Source: Motacilla alba alba (lineage: Eukaryota; Chordata; Aves; Passeriformes; Motacillidae). Taken from it: a stretch of 64,000 bases of DNA. Shown piece after piece: positions 46,440-60,079 of this stretch (positions are counted from its first letter, which is position 1; every line of letters begins with the position of its first letter). Position numbers and translations under genes: made by a program. The stretch covers positions 11,179,439 to 11,243,438 of the forward strand of contig NC_052030.1 of the NCBI RefSeq assembly GCF_015832195.1, read 5' to 3'. Below the pieces are notes generated by a model that made no database searches, was not told the DNA's origin, and saw nothing but the letters and a program-made list of their open reading frames with translations.

Positions 46440-49400
46440 GTGCACAGAGAGAGATTTGAAATATTGCCCCCTTGGTTATACATATAAAATACCAAAGCAT
46501 GGAAAGAGATTCTAGGAAATGAACAAATTTTCTGAGGCTTTGCATGCTGTCACTATTGATCAAAACTCTTCAATCCACAGCAGAAAGAGGCAGACAAGGC
46601 ACAATGATTCAGTGCACTCGATGTGTGATAAATCATTATCAACTTCTGTGCTGTCAGTGTGACTGCTCTGACTTAACAGCCACGAGGGAAAAAATCAGCT
46701 TCAAGCGGGACCCTCCTGAGCACATGGCCCTGGATTTGCAGGCTGTAGCACTTTGTGCTGTCCCCCACAGCTGCAGAAACTGAGTGCAAAGAGATTTAAA
46801 ACGTGAGCAAATCAGAAATCAACATTTTACATTCATTTGCATGGGCAGAAGTGACCGTGCATACGGGAAATTCACGTGGCTGCTCCAAGCAAGGCTGGAA
46901 ATGGTTGCACATGAAGGACTATAATGAAAATGATGACAGCAATAATAAGTAACTAATTTAAAACTCTGCTCAGGTGCTGCCTTACCTTGTAGTCCTCTTA
47001 CTGACACCTGTAGCTTTGTGTCACATGGCAAAAGACACACGGGATCACTGCTCAGGCTGCAGCACCGCACCAGCCTTGGGGAAATCCACTCAGGAGGCTC
47101 CTGGGATCACACACAGAAGTTGCAGTCTGATGCTGTTGAAGGATGGAATATTGTTGTTTTCCAATTCTGCTGTTTTTCTTTTAAACCTGGGGAAACGCAT
47201 CCCTCAGTCTTTATTTAAAAGAGAAAATATTAGGACTTCAAAATCAAGCCCGCAGTGAAATTAGAACATTTCACTGTTAGAAAAAGAAGCCAGGAATCTT
47301 GTAATTAAAGATTCCTTCAGGGCATATGCATGGAAAGGCAACCTTTATTCTGGCATTTTCTAACTTCAGTGTACTTGCAAATTATGCATATTTTGGCAAA
47401 GATTTTGTATCTGTAAAATGTATATATTATATATAGAACTGAATTAATCTCTGATATATTTTTGCCTCATAAATACAGTTTCCTGCTTCCATGCTAGAAT
47501 CTACAGCATTACCATATTCACATGCCAGTTGCTGGATTTATTCTTGATAATCCAAAGGCTGAGACTGGACGTGCTCAGCCTCTCCAAATTTCAGTCTTAT
47601 CTAGCATTTTTTCTGAGTCACCCAGATAAATTATCTCAATGTCCTGGTAAAGTGACTTCTCTTGTCCAGGGGCTCTGGAGAGCTCCAATTTTTTTTTTCC
47701 ACATCTGACACACAATTATGAGTTCAAATGCTAAGACTGATGAACAGAATTTTTTTTCTATTTCACTGATTTAATTTTTGAGAATTTGTAATGTTGTACC
47801 AAGAATTTCTAAATAAAAGTAGTTTTAAAAACCTATGTTAGCAAGAGTGTGGCAAGTTTATTTCAGTGTGCAACAAGCCACATAAAGAAAAAGCAACACA
47901 ACGAATCTGAAAATAGTCTTCCTGTAGAATTGGAAAAGTGGAAGAAAGGCTGGAGAAGGAGAGACACACTAATTCATCTTCTTGCAAATCATATAAGAAT
48001 GTGACATATTCATTTGTACTTGAACAGAGTATTTCATTCTCCAGGAAAAAAAAATCTATAAATTTTTTCTCATAAATTAAATAAATGAGCTAACAAATTA
48101 TAAAAGAAAAAAAGAACATATTTAACTTCTATTGCACTCAAATATTGAATTATACACATGGTTCATTTTCATTCATGTCCTCTTTCTGTAAGATAAATGT
48201 TCTGCAAAAGCAGCAAAGCTGCTCTTTGCTGCTGCCTTCAAGTGGAAGTTTCTCTGTGTGTTGTGCAAACATTTGAGTCCCATTTAATTCAGGGAAAACT
48301 GAGGCACACAGAGCCAGACACTGAGGCCTCTGTTGGACCCAGGAGCCGAGCACAGAGCCTTCAGTATTGCACCTGCACACCCATCCCATGGCCCTCTTCC
48401 CTCTGTCCTGCCTGGGGACACTTTCAGGACAAAAAGGCAGGCAGAGCACCAAGCACCCTCTGACAGGCTCAGGGATCTGATGTGCCCACTGGAAACAGCC
48501 CAGCTGCCAAGAACACGAACCACGCTGGGATCAGGAAATCCTGGCTGCCTCCAGGGAGGGGTTAATGAAGGATAAGTGTGTACATTTGCTGTTTGGTGCT
48601 CAAATAGCACTTCCTTATGACAGTATGCATTACTTAATCTGCAAAGGTCAATGGATTGCTCTTTAGTTCCTTTCAAATGCCTGTGCAATGAACTTTGTCA
48701 TTTTTCATACACATTTCTCAGCAAAGAACTGGTGGTACAGGTTTGAGGCTTAAAATGCCTCTTCAGCAGCAAACACCTCTCACTGCACTGTATTTCCACA
48801 CTCCCCACACAGCTTTAGAACTGTCAGAGTCACCAAGCAGAGACTCTGTAGCCTTACTCTCAATTTGCACAGAACCTTGCACAAGCTAAACAATAAGAAG
48901 TGCAATTATTGATTTCTTTTTAATCCTCTTGCAATATAAATGATCAGCCAAAGTGCTGAATGTGCAGCACAAGTGCAAAGGGATGTAGGAAAGCTGAGAT
49001 AATGTTATCAACCTGCAGTGTGGCCGTGCACCTTGGAGGAACAACTTACTCTGCATTAGACCACTTTTTAAAAAAGGTGGAAATATTGCAGGTCAACAGC
49101 TCGTCCAAACTGCAGAAATGCCCAGAGAATGGTATGAATGAGCACAGCCCTAATCCTGGGAGCTAAAACCACACAGCTGCTGCTCCCCTTTCCCCATGTG
49201 GTGCTCCACTGGAACCAGGCATGCTGCTGTGGACACCCAGACCCCAGGTTTGGGATATATTCTGACCCAGGGTGGATGGTTGGAATAGCACTGGAAATCT
49301 CCGTGCAGCACCAGGACAGCGGGGTTTAACTTAGCAGGTAGTGGAATGCACAAGCACAGCACAGAGACAAGACTGGGGAATTAGGCTGCTGGCAAGTAGC

Positions 49401-52400
49401 AGCTGAAAGCTGATTGAACACAACAGATTGGGCTTTCAGAGTGGACAGAGAGGCAGCAGCTATTTAAATGGAGTATTAACAGTTTTGCTCTTAATTATTT
49501 CCAAACCTTCCAGCTGATGCAAACTCAGCACGGCATGTATTCCGGCCTCAATTAATTATTTGTTGTTTCTGTGTGAATCCAGCTAAAAGAAGGCTGAGTG
49601 GTTTGTTGAGAATTTCTGCCTCTTTAAAATCACTCTCTTAAGTGCTTGGCTTACTTCTGCAAGCAGCTGTCATGTAAGTAACTGAATCTATGCCTCACAA
49701 AAATGGCCACTTTCTCCATTTCAAGTGGAATTTCTTTCTGAAATGACACTGCCCTGCAAGCCAACAAATGGTCACCATTCTGTCCAGTGGCAGGTGGAAG
49801 GCATGAAACTCCAGAGCTAAATATGGAAACTCTACGCCTTCAGAAAAGGGAGATTCCTGTCTTGCCTATCTTGCATCTTACTTTTTAGTCTGGGAGGAGC
49901 TGACACTGGGGCATTTCTATGTCTGGGACAGCTTTTTCTAGAATTTTCTGGAAGTATTTATTAGGAAATTTTCTCTCAGATCCTTGCATAGTTAGTCATA
50001 TGAAAGCCACAACAGCTGGTTTACACATCAAAAAAATAAACAATTACTAATAAAAATGTCAAAACTCTCCTAAACATCTCTGAAATAAGAAAACTATCTT
50101 CCTAAATATGTTTGAACAGACTGCTATTTCCAAAAAAGGTCTCTTTTCAGATCTGTACTTTCTATACATCCTCCATGATACACATTTTCTGTAAAATACC
50201 TGAGATCTCTCATCAATACTAATCCAATATGGATCCAGACACACAATAGCACTTGTGACAGATGGGACAGAATGTCCTACATGACATTTATTCAGCGTGT
50301 GAGAGGACAGACATATAAAGCTTATGGCAGCATAAAGTAAAAAAGGTTCATGGAGCCAACACATGGTCCAGCGTACGGAGTGTGGCTGACACAAAGCCAA
50401 CCCATCCCAAAATCTGACACATATTTGCACTGTCATGGTGAATTTATAGCCTGAGATTTTTATAGTGTCTTCCTCAAAAAAAACCAAAACCACCCAACTC
50501 AAAACCCCCTTCAATTTCTGCTTTTTATTTCATTGCACTTAGGAGAAGGAGAATGTCCTCTCATGGAATTGACGTGAGAATGAGTTTAACCGAGCCTCTT
50601 TCCTAATCAGAATAATTGAATTGATGCTTCTTTGAGCCAAAACAGTAAAAAAAATCAACTACTGGTACTGCTTTGGTGGATAATGGCTTTCAGGCCTCTT
50701 GTGTGGATGATTCAGAAGGAATCAAAATGTACAGAAAGAGTAACAAAACCCAGTCTTGTGTCAGCCAGGATCAAACAAAAGGATTAACTGGCAAGTACTG
50801 GTTTCCAGTGGCAACCACAGTTTTTCAAGCAAAAATTGTTAGTGGATAGGAGATTAGGGGTTTGATTAAAAAAAATTGGACATCACATTTAGTAGGAGTT
50901 GAGCTGAGCTGCATCCATCCCATGCCACATGGAAAGACATCTCTTTCCCATCAGCCAAAATGTCTGTACAGAAAGAAACATAAAAGCAACAGAAGCTGTT
51001 CATGGCTGCAGCACATCCAGCATAAAATGGCTAGAAAAAGCCCCCAACTCCAGTATTTTGAGGCCATAACAGGTATCACAAAACCACCCAAAAATTGTCT
51101 CAACATCTCAGAGCACGGAATGCTCTAAGTTTTCGTATGGAAGATGAGCATCCCCAGGCTTTGAAGGAATACCTGCCAGATTCCCAAGGCTCGGTGATTC
51201 GATTTTTTTTTTTTCAAAGTGGTTGCCTTTAAAAGTCAGAGGAGATCTCCCAGCTTTGCAGAGCACCAGGGAATTCTGCACAGCAAATATGAATTAGTGA
51301 ATCCACTTATCCCTTCCCACAGTTGTCATAAACAGGTGCTGCATGAACACAGGCCAGAAACAATCCATGTCTTCACCATTCTCAGTGAGATTTTCATTTG
51401 TCTTGTCTTTCTTCTTACCTTTTTTCTGTGACATTTGAAATGAGCAGACTCTTGCATGTGCAAGGTAATCAAGTTCACATTTGGGAATGGTACATGAACT
51501 CTACACACTGCCCCGAGGCCCAGGCCTGAAGGAATTCCAAGTGTGCAGAGATGGAATATGCAAAGACAGGAATAGGAGGTGGTTTAACCCAGCAGGCAGC
51601 CAAGCACCACACAGCCCCTCACTCACACCACCCTACAGCAGATCCTGGCAGGAAAATTAAATTAACTCTGTCCCAGGCAGCACCAGGACAGAGGAGCATG
51701 GTGACATTGCTCACTGTCAGAGGGAAAGTGCATTTTTGGACTGGGGAGGCAGAGGTGCAGGAAAATGATGTGATTTGGAAGACCAGTGCTTCTCCCTCCC
51801 TTTGCACGGGTACAAAGAGTTTGCACGGGTACAAGTGTTGTTCCAGTTCAGGGCTGCCACAACTCCCCATGTGAAGGCAGCACCAGCCAGGAGTGGAGTG
51901 GTAAGAATGCTGGTTGTGTTCTTTCAGTGCTGCAGAATTTCTGGCCGCCACACCTAAATTATTCCTGGAGTACCTGGTGCTCCTCCTCCCCTCCTGCATG
52001 GCTGACTGAAGCTACAACGTGGCCCTAATTTTGCAGCAAGTCTCAACAAGAACAGTAAACAGTCCACAGCATTCCTGGCAGCCGGAGCAGACAGGAGCAA
52101 GAACTGTCTTTGAGCAGTCGCCATCCACAAGAGACAGAATGTATTTTCCAGTTGGGAATTCTGGATAACAGCTATGGACCCAGATAGACAGTTTGTACTG
52201 AACCTTCCATTTCAGCTCTAGATCCTTGAATTTGCAGTCAGATATGGCAGGACAATGTCTGATAATGCTTTTGCTTTCTTTTTCAACCCAAGCTTCTTTT
52301 CACTACTCCATTGAAGGCAACATTATACAAATGTGTCCAAAAGGCACAGTGTGGTGCTGTATGTTCTTCACATTTCCAGCAAGAAAATTAGATTATTTAA

Positions 52401-53125
52401 TTTTTCATTTATCCTCGTCTGATATATTTTTCTCTATAAATTTATATGCATTTTTTATCACTATATAATAACTGAATTTTATTACTGAATGCCATTAGTA
52501 GGGCAGAGACACAAAGTGCTTACCCACACAAACCAGTGTTAGAATTAGAACTGAATTTCTTAACATTTTAATCCATTGTTGGTTAAGAAAAAAGTCAGAA
52601 TCTTCATCTACTATGCACTTGGATTCTAAACATTATCTTGCCCAGTTCAAAGATCCTGTATGATGTCTCCAGCTGGCTTTTTCTTAGAGCTATACAGCTG
52701 GAGCACAGAAGTGTTCTGAAATGTCCCAACTGAATTTCAAATGAATATCAGAAATAGGCAAGGATATACATGATACATGCAGAATATGTGTCTAGGGAAA
52801 TCACAGAAGATCTAGTTTCCACTAGTTGGTTATACATAAATTATTTAGGCAGTAAGCCTGTTGATTAGCTGGAGGCAAAGATATCTATTTTAGGTGTACT
52901 TATGGTCAGGATTAACTCGTGCAACTTGGATGGCATCCCCCATAAAATGGCTAAAATCGTTTCAGCAACCCCCTGCAAAAATTAGATAGTCTCTTTTTTA
53001 TCACTATTTATATTTCTTTAAATTATTTTTTATTTTTCCTTAACAAATAGGACACGGTTTTTGGAAATCATGTGACGAATGTCTTACAAAAGCACACTAG
53101 AAACTATTTAGGGTGACAGGAGAAG
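46440..53125. other. intergenic DNA (middle part)
   Basis: AT-rich sequence with scattered short open frames and no recognisable gene. Frames at 48150-48690 and 51551-52028 lie in GC-richer patches and lack motifs. I see short A/T runs (for example near 51205) but no transposon that I recognise. Confidence 0.6.
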
Positions 53126-53127
53126 AA

Positions 53128-53320
53128 AGAGGACTGGGAGCCAGGAGACCATTTCTATTTCTAGTTCTGCCATAGACTGTGTGACTGTGACTTTGAACCT
53201 CAGCTCCCGTTTCTGTGAAATGGGGATGACAATCCTGTTCTCTCAGGGATATTTTATAACATAATTTTCATTTCTTTAAGGTTTATAAAGCGCTCGAGAC
53301 CCTTGATTAGAAGCTGCAAA
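53128..53320 (+). mobile_element. MIR-like CORE-SINE remnant
   Basis: Hallmarks appear in the right order: gactgggagccaggagacc, ttctgcca, gactgtgtgactgtgac, cctcagctccc, gtttctgtgaaatggggatg and acaatcctgttctctcaggg, then a tail with ataaagcgctcgagaccct. These follow the tRNA-derived and core parts of MIR-type SINEs as I know them. The tail resembles the CR1/L3-type tail of amniote CORE-SINEs. An ATT-type run follows at about 53369. It is old, with clear deletions in the core. Such elements are rare survivors in bird genomes. Confidence 0.65.
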
Positions 53321-53368
53321 TGCAAATAGTTAATCAAGTAACAGTAAACACAGTGCCAGCACTACTAT

Positions 53369-53395
53369 TATTATTGCTAAAAATAATAATAATGT
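53369..53395 (+). repeat. ATT/AAT run after the SINE
   Basis: attattattattg then aaaataataataatg. This could be the degraded 3' simple repeat of the MIR-like SINE or a separate microsatellite. Confidence 0.6.
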
Positions 53396-53399
53396 TTGT

Positions 53400-56300
53400 T
53401 AATGTAATTAATATCAAATTATAAGCTCATTAGCATTGTTCTGACAGAGCAGGAAAATCATTGTAGCTCACTTCTAGGAACAAGAATGCTGCCAGCAGAG
53501 TTTCAATATGGGACTAGGAAAGAATTCTTTAAGTTCTTCATCTGAGCAATTGTAGGTGGTAAAAATGAATATATTTTCAATAATGCTTTGTGACATGGGA
53601 GTAGAAGCAGCTTTAAGAGCTTAACAGTATTTTTAAAATATGACTCAGGGGAGGTTTTCTTTTTCTAACAGAACTGGGGGGGAAAAAAACCACCCAGGAG
53701 TTAAACAATCTTTTAGAAACCCAAAACCTTGAAATAGAACAAGAATTGTAGGTCAGGATAATTTGAGTTCACATGCAACATCATTGACATACAATAAATC
53801 TATGCATAAAAAAGCAGATGTCTTCTATTGGAAGCATTGAGTTCTGACAGATAAACTGTAAGAATTTCTGTTCTGTGAGTGACCAAAACCTGCCACAGGT
53901 AATTTGGGAGCTTAAACCCCTTTGAAAAACCTGTCATTTCTGTGAAATACCTAGACAGATTGTATTAAGTGGTAGAAATGAGGTGAGGAAATGGAAGCAT
54001 AGGAGATCAATATAACATTTATTCCACTAAAGAAAAACATATTCAGGTTTGGTTAGAGTCACATTAATAGAGGATGAAGGCAGTGCAGCAGGTTTTTTTC
54101 CTCCTGAGTAGCCCATGTTAGGAAGCATTTGTGAAAACCTTAGAAAGGTAGGGAAAGGGGATAGACACACTGTAATTGTACCCACTAATCTTACCACAAA
54201 AATATTGCCTTTTAAAAAACAAAACACATGTGGATTGTGGGTTACACAAATTTCTGAGGGTTCAGACTGGAAGACTTTAGCTGGTAAACCAAAAAGAGCA
54301 TTTGGTTTCAATTCCTCATTTTGTCTTATTTCATGACAGAGAGAAAAAAAAATCACCACAAAAGAATTTTATATTAAACAGAATTTTGGAAATTCAATTT
54401 AATACACCCCATAACCAATAGAAGAGCTGGTTTAATGGCACACAAGAATTCTCTCAGTGTCTGAAAACTGAAGTGTGCTACTTCACTGTATTACTAATAA
54501 CTACCTCTGAGTTTGGAGGAAATCCCCCACCAGAAACACAGAAACTTCAGCTTGTGTCATACCACAAAGTGTCAGAAGTCTAAGAAAAGTGCTAGTCATG
54601 TGCCATTAGTCCCAAACAATGCCTGAAAATGGAGTCATCTCCATGAGTAAGAAAAGCTGCTCAGTCTTACATTATTGCTACTCACCTACAAGGAGTGCAC
54701 CTACATGCCTTCCTTTCAATCTTGAAAAGTCAGAGAGAGTGTGACTTCTCCTTGTGATTCAGCAAATTCATGGAATGGCAGAAGCCATGGTGGAACTGTT
54801 CATGGCACCGTGCAAAAACTCTGGAAAAGGGGAAATATTTATTGTTGTACAAACGCTTTCATTAATGCCTCTGAAAGGGTGAAGAGATTAAAAAAAGGGA
54901 AGAAGTTTCAAAACCATGCAATTCAGAGTAAAATCAGAGTCTTACAGCACAAAGCCTGAGTAACTCCTTTGCTCAGGAGCTGGTGGCCCATGACCACCAG
55001 TAAAGTAATTCAATTTCTATTGCACTCTTGAGGGCACTCTCAGTATGAAGTTCTGCAGATTACTACACAACATGATCACCCTCACCTTGTTACAGACAGA
55101 AAACACAGGGCAGTTCTGTAACACCCCACAAGCAACAAACCAGCCCTTTCTAAACAGTGTGCTTGGCCATGCAGCCCCCTGGAAGCTCCCAGCCCCATCT
55201 ACAGAGAGCAGAACTGACATCCAGAAGCCTACAAGGAATATCTACAAAAGAAAAAAAAATGGCAGCAAGCTGCCAAATTAATCAGAATTAGACCATAATT
55301 ATATGGAAAAATCAGGTCAGGATGAGATAAGAATTCAAATCATGTGGGCACCAACCAGTGCTTTATTTCTAAAGTTGCTGTGCATTTTTTAAAATAACAG
55401 TCCAGCTGATTTCTTTTCCAGGGAACTGACTCACCATCAAAATAAGGAGAAATTATTTTTTCAGATATGTACAATGGACGTTGGTTCTGATAAAATGTTT
55501 CTCCCTCCCATACACCTAAATCTCCTACTGACACCAGTATGGGATACACAGATTTTTCCAAGCAGGGAAATGGAGATTTTTGTGGCAAAGACTCCAATAG
55601 ACTCTTCAGAGACGAACCAAATGACTATGAATAAGATATAGAAATAAAGTAGGAACTCTACCAAGCCAAACTGTGATCTCTCATAGTTACTGTCACTGAG
55701 ATCAGACTCTGTCTCGCTGCCTCTTTACACTTCCAAGGCAGCAAGGAGCTGCTTTGTGCAGGAACAGAGATCCAGCTCTAGAAATCTCCCAGCAGCACCA
55801 CCATCCTTTGTGTTCACAGTCTCTCAGTCTCTGTGGAAGTCAAATTGTACCTGCTGCTGATACAGGAGCACACATTGCCTAGGAATAAAAATTATGCAGA
55901 ATAAACTCAGATTGTCTTAATTATCAACATTCAAACTCATATTTTATCGCTTATTCCTCTGCTGGGTTTGTGTAACTGTTTCATCTCAGTATTTTTTGCA
56001 TTTTGCTGTTTAATCTATAAGCTTCTTAAAGGGGGAGAGAGGGGAAAAAAAACCCTTGACATAATACCATGAATTCAAAGAGCAAGCTGACTGGAAAAAA
56101 TAGTTACTATATTTAAACTGCATTATCCTATGACAGAACTGCAGATTTAAAACCTTTCCACTTTGATACAGCACTTTTGCAGCATTTTAATATGCCTTAG
56201 TAGATTTCAACTGGCTGAAACATTTTAATAACTGTAATTTCAGAGGAATAAAATAGTACTGTGGGAGGAAGAAACAATGCCCCCATTTGTCACTCACGAA

Positions 56301-59155
56301 GACTTGTATTTGAAATCAGCCAGGGTGATGAGAGCAGTGACTTTGGTGGTCTCAACAGAAGCCCCATTAGGCAATTAGCCAGTCTGCAAAAATCATGACA
56401 TAATTTGGCACAATTAAGCAGAATATTCTCACTCTGTGTTCACTGAAAGAGATCCTATTGCAGGTCAGCATTCATGTGTTTTGGCTCAACAACTGGCATT
56501 TTATCTTGTGCTCTTCCATGCTGAGTTTAGCTCCACTCAAAACTATTAATCTTGTTTGAAAATTGAGCTACAAAACATATGTGTTTGTGTACAGCAAGAG
56601 ACAATTCACATTATGACCAGTAACTCTGCTGTGAATCTGCTTTGCAGCAGTAGGGATGACTTAATGTTATTGCAATTTGAAGGAAAGCATCCTGCAGTCC
56701 TCTCTCAGGCCAAATTCCCATTTACTTCAATTAGTAAGCATTACAGGAACTGTTTTAATGCTGCTGCCTGATGTGTTGGCTGCTCCTTCTTAATATATTA
56801 CAGTGAAAGAAGATAGTAGGCCAAATGTACAAATACACACTTCCATTACGTGCATGGAATCTCAGCAAGGCCAAAACTGCCCCATTTTGTTGTGGTTCTT
56901 TCCCAGGTACCACGCTAAGGGGTTCCACTCTAATGACAAGCTGCAACTTTGCAGCAGCGAAACGAATTGATTTCCTTCCTTAAAAATGGAGACCGTGAAG
57001 CTCTCTGCACCTGCTGGAAGCCTGGAAGCTTTCATGAGCTTGTTTGCTTCAGGCAGAGCTGAGGTGCTGTCATATTGATTTGGGTCAAAATAGCCATCTT
57101 TAGCTAACCATGTCCTTTAGATAACCATCTTCTTTGAGAGACGGGACAAATGTCACGGAAAGCTTTATGAATCCTTGCAGAGCGATGGGAAACAACACTG
57201 ATTTCAACTCACAATTCTAAATTTGTATGATCTCAAGTGATGCCAAATTTAGCAGGTACTGCTTCTGCTGCAGTGTCTACACGGGTATTTGTAGCTCCTT
57301 CTGCACTGTGCTGTCTAGACCATGAATTGTATCTGCAAATGTTTCTCAAATGCGTAGCTGTCAGAGGATTTGGAAGGCATCACCTGCAAAGGAATCCTCA
57401 GCAGCGGTCCTGCACTTCTAGGGAAGGACAGGGAAAGGATTGTAAGGAAATGCAGAGGTTATTCTGCATTCTCCCTGGAAGAGAGAGAGCTGTAAAACAG
57501 CCTTCAATTCAGTAGTTCTTCTCTCAAAATTCACTGAGCCATAACAGAACACGTGACAGAAATAAACACAGGCAGAGGACTGTGACAGGTTCCTTCCAGA
57601 TTTTATCTAGGGTGGAAAAAAGGGGGAAGAATCAAGTTCTCTGTACTGAATGGATGAGAGAGAAACAAGGAATGGGAGCTGTCAAACCGTAGCTGAACTA
57701 GTGAACCCCAGAGAATGCCAAGAGTTCTCCAGGATTTGCTAGAATTCAGACCCTGCCTTCCTAGCACCATTTCCTCCTGTTAACAAGTTAGATAGAAAGA
57801 ACACAGTAACTACTTTATTCTACCCTCTGCCAAGAGCTGATTGCATGTGCCATGCCTCTGGTATGCTTAAAATAATTTTCCATAAGGCCTTTAGGAAACA
57901 GGCACAAAAAGGAAACCAAGAATGACATAGGAAATACAACGCAGAAATACAAATAATATGAAATGTGACCTGGGTTTCTTTCTAGTGTCATTTTGTTTTG
58001 AGAATAGTTACAGATGCCTAATTGTAATACTTTAAAATAGTAAGAAAATGAAAGGCAGGACTTTCAAGTCCACTACATGTGCCCTTGTATATGAAGGCTA
58101 GTAAATATATTTGTGTGTAAAAATAATGCTTGGTAAATGTATTTTTACAAAAAAACTTATACACAATCCAGGTTTTATTAATGTGGTAGAAGGGAAGAAA
58201 CTAGTCAGAGATATATTGAGCAGTTAGTGAAATACTTTAATTCAAGTAGCTGGCATTATTCCATATGGAATTATTGTGGAAATAATGCATTTTCAATGTT
58301 GCATATGCATGCATACATGTTTTGGGGATGGTGGCATCACAGGTCCATGCCATATCAAGAAAATTTTTAAACTGGTTAAAAGTTTACAGTAAATTGTATA
58401 GATTTTATGCACCTGTCATGTTGACATTCTTCACCTCTGTAACAGGCTAAGTCTATTTAGGTGTAGTGTGATGTATGAAAAACAACATAACTGTACTGAT
58501 GCAACATTTGGCCATACTGATTAATCCTGCTGATAAGCAAGATGAAATTAATATGGGCATGGCATGGAATAAATGATTGCCTTACCTGAACTAGGTCATC
58601 AGATCTAGCTCAGGAATTTTCATTCAGAACTGCCCTGTGAAGTGTAGGCTGTCAATTATCCTTCCTTGGACATTGGCCATTCATAGAGGAGCCTTTTTGA
58701 GCAGTTGAACTTTTGTTAGAAAGGATATAGGGCCACACATACCCTAGAACACCGTAATTTTACATGGGCTGCCCCTCTCCATCCCTTTTCTAGGTGAGAC
58801 TGAGATATTTCATTCCAGTTCAGACATGCAGTTTCTTATAGCATGGTGCTGTGGGTGGTTTGTAAGTGGTGGAAATGCAGATTGTAGGTAGGATCTGCAT
58901 TTATGTAAGCCAGCACACATGTAGGGATCAGCTCTGGTATTTGCACAGGCATATGTACACAGCAACATCGCTTGGAACCAAGTTTTCAAGGTGTTTATGC
59001 TGATCTGCTCGCTGTGTTGTGCGTGTGTGTTGCAGGTGTATTAATGTCAGCTGGTGCTGATTTCTCTCTGGTTTGTGTTCACTGAAATTCCTAAAAATTA
59101 ACAGGTGGGATTGGATGGAGCAGTTTTCTGTGCTCTCTGTCAGTTCCTGTGCCTG
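53400..59155. other. intergenic DNA upstream of ATP2A2
   Basis: AT-rich, no gene recognised. On the minus strand, good donors occur at about 54688 (tag|gtgagt) and 58586 (cag|gtaagg). They could belong to a transcript divergent from ATP2A2, but no exon chain could be traced. Confidence 0.55.
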
Positions 59156-59403
59156 TGCCAGAGCCGAGACACGGTGCTGAGGAAAGCTGGTACCTCACCC
59201 CACAGCCGCGCTGAAATCGCAGCGGGCGGTTTATTCCCCCTCACGCTATCGCCGGGGCTGAGTGTGCTGTCACCGGCATGTGTGCGACGGCAGCTGGGGA
59301 CACTGCTCAGTGCCAGCGCAGGGCACGACCTCTGGGGAGTGACCCCCGCCACAGCAGCGAGGCACACGGCCCTCACCTCCGCGCACTCGTGATGCATGAG
59401 GCT

Positions 59404-59760
59404 CCTGTCGCGACAGAGGCCGGTGCAGCCCCACAGAATCACAGTCTTTAGGGTTGGAAGGGACCCCTGAGGTCACCCAGTCCAACCCTGTGCCAAGGCA
59501 GGGTGACCCAGGAACGCGCCCAGGTGGGTTTGGAATGTCTCCAGAGAGGGAGAATCCACGGCCTTCCCCTCACACTCTGACCGGATGATGCTCCTGTCGC
59601 GACAGAGCGCGCCAGCCCCTCAGTCACCCTTTGATGCTCCTGAGGCGGGGGCCAACCCCACACTCACCCCTGGACTGCATGAGGCTGCTATCACGACAGG
59701 GTGAGGGCAGTGCTCTCAGGACGGCGGGCGCTCCTGTCGCGACAGGAGCCGCTGCAGCTC
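59404..59760 (+). repeat. degenerate GC-rich tandem repeat with TCGCGA palindromes
   Basis: TGTCGCGACA occurs at 59406, 59595 and 59735, and a decayed form (tatcacgaca) at 59689. Each is set in (atg)agg/atgctcctgtcgcgacag(a)g. Spacers share ccccaca/cactca and ctgcatgagg pieces, with a unit of roughly 45-50 bp. The copy at 59731-59748 is a perfect 18-bp palindrome (ctcctgtcgcgacaggag). The array is interrupted by a CR1 fragment at 59434-59565. Confidence 0.7.
59434..59565 (-). mobile_element. CR1 LINE fragment (3' end, antisense)
   Basis: The + strand shows agaatcacag, gggttggaagggacccctga, ggtcacccagtccaaccctg, caaggcagggtgaccc and aggtgggtttggaatgtctc then cagagagggagaatccac. This is the reverse complement of the 3' end of CR1, the main avian LINE. 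Like most CR1 copies it is a 5'-truncated dead fragment of about 130 bp. It sits inside the TCGCGA tandem repeat, so it inserted after that array formed. Confidence 0.9.
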
Positions 59761-60079
59761 GGCGCCAGGCCCCGCGCCAAGACCCCAAGGGCGGGCAGCT
59801 CCCCTCAGGCCGCCCCGCTCCCCCTCACCGCGGGCTGAGGCCGGGACAGGGGCGGTTCCCGCCGGGGCAACAGCGGCGGGAAAGCGACCACCGCACCTGC
59901 GGGGCTGTCCCGGTGCGCAGCGGAAGCGGCTCCACCGCGGCGTGAGGCGCAGCAGCCGCGGGGCCCCGGGCGGGAGCACGGGCGACAACGGGACCGCGCT
60001 GCGCAGCGGCCGCGCCGCAGCCATCGCCTCCGCCCCACGGGAGGGGCCGGCAGCATGCCCGCCCCGCGCCCCGGCCCCG

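Noticed and set aside
50059..50514. 151-codon minus-strand frame
   Set aside because: AT-rich and cysteine/phenylalanine-heavy without a domain. A possible donor lies within it but no matching acceptor chain was found.
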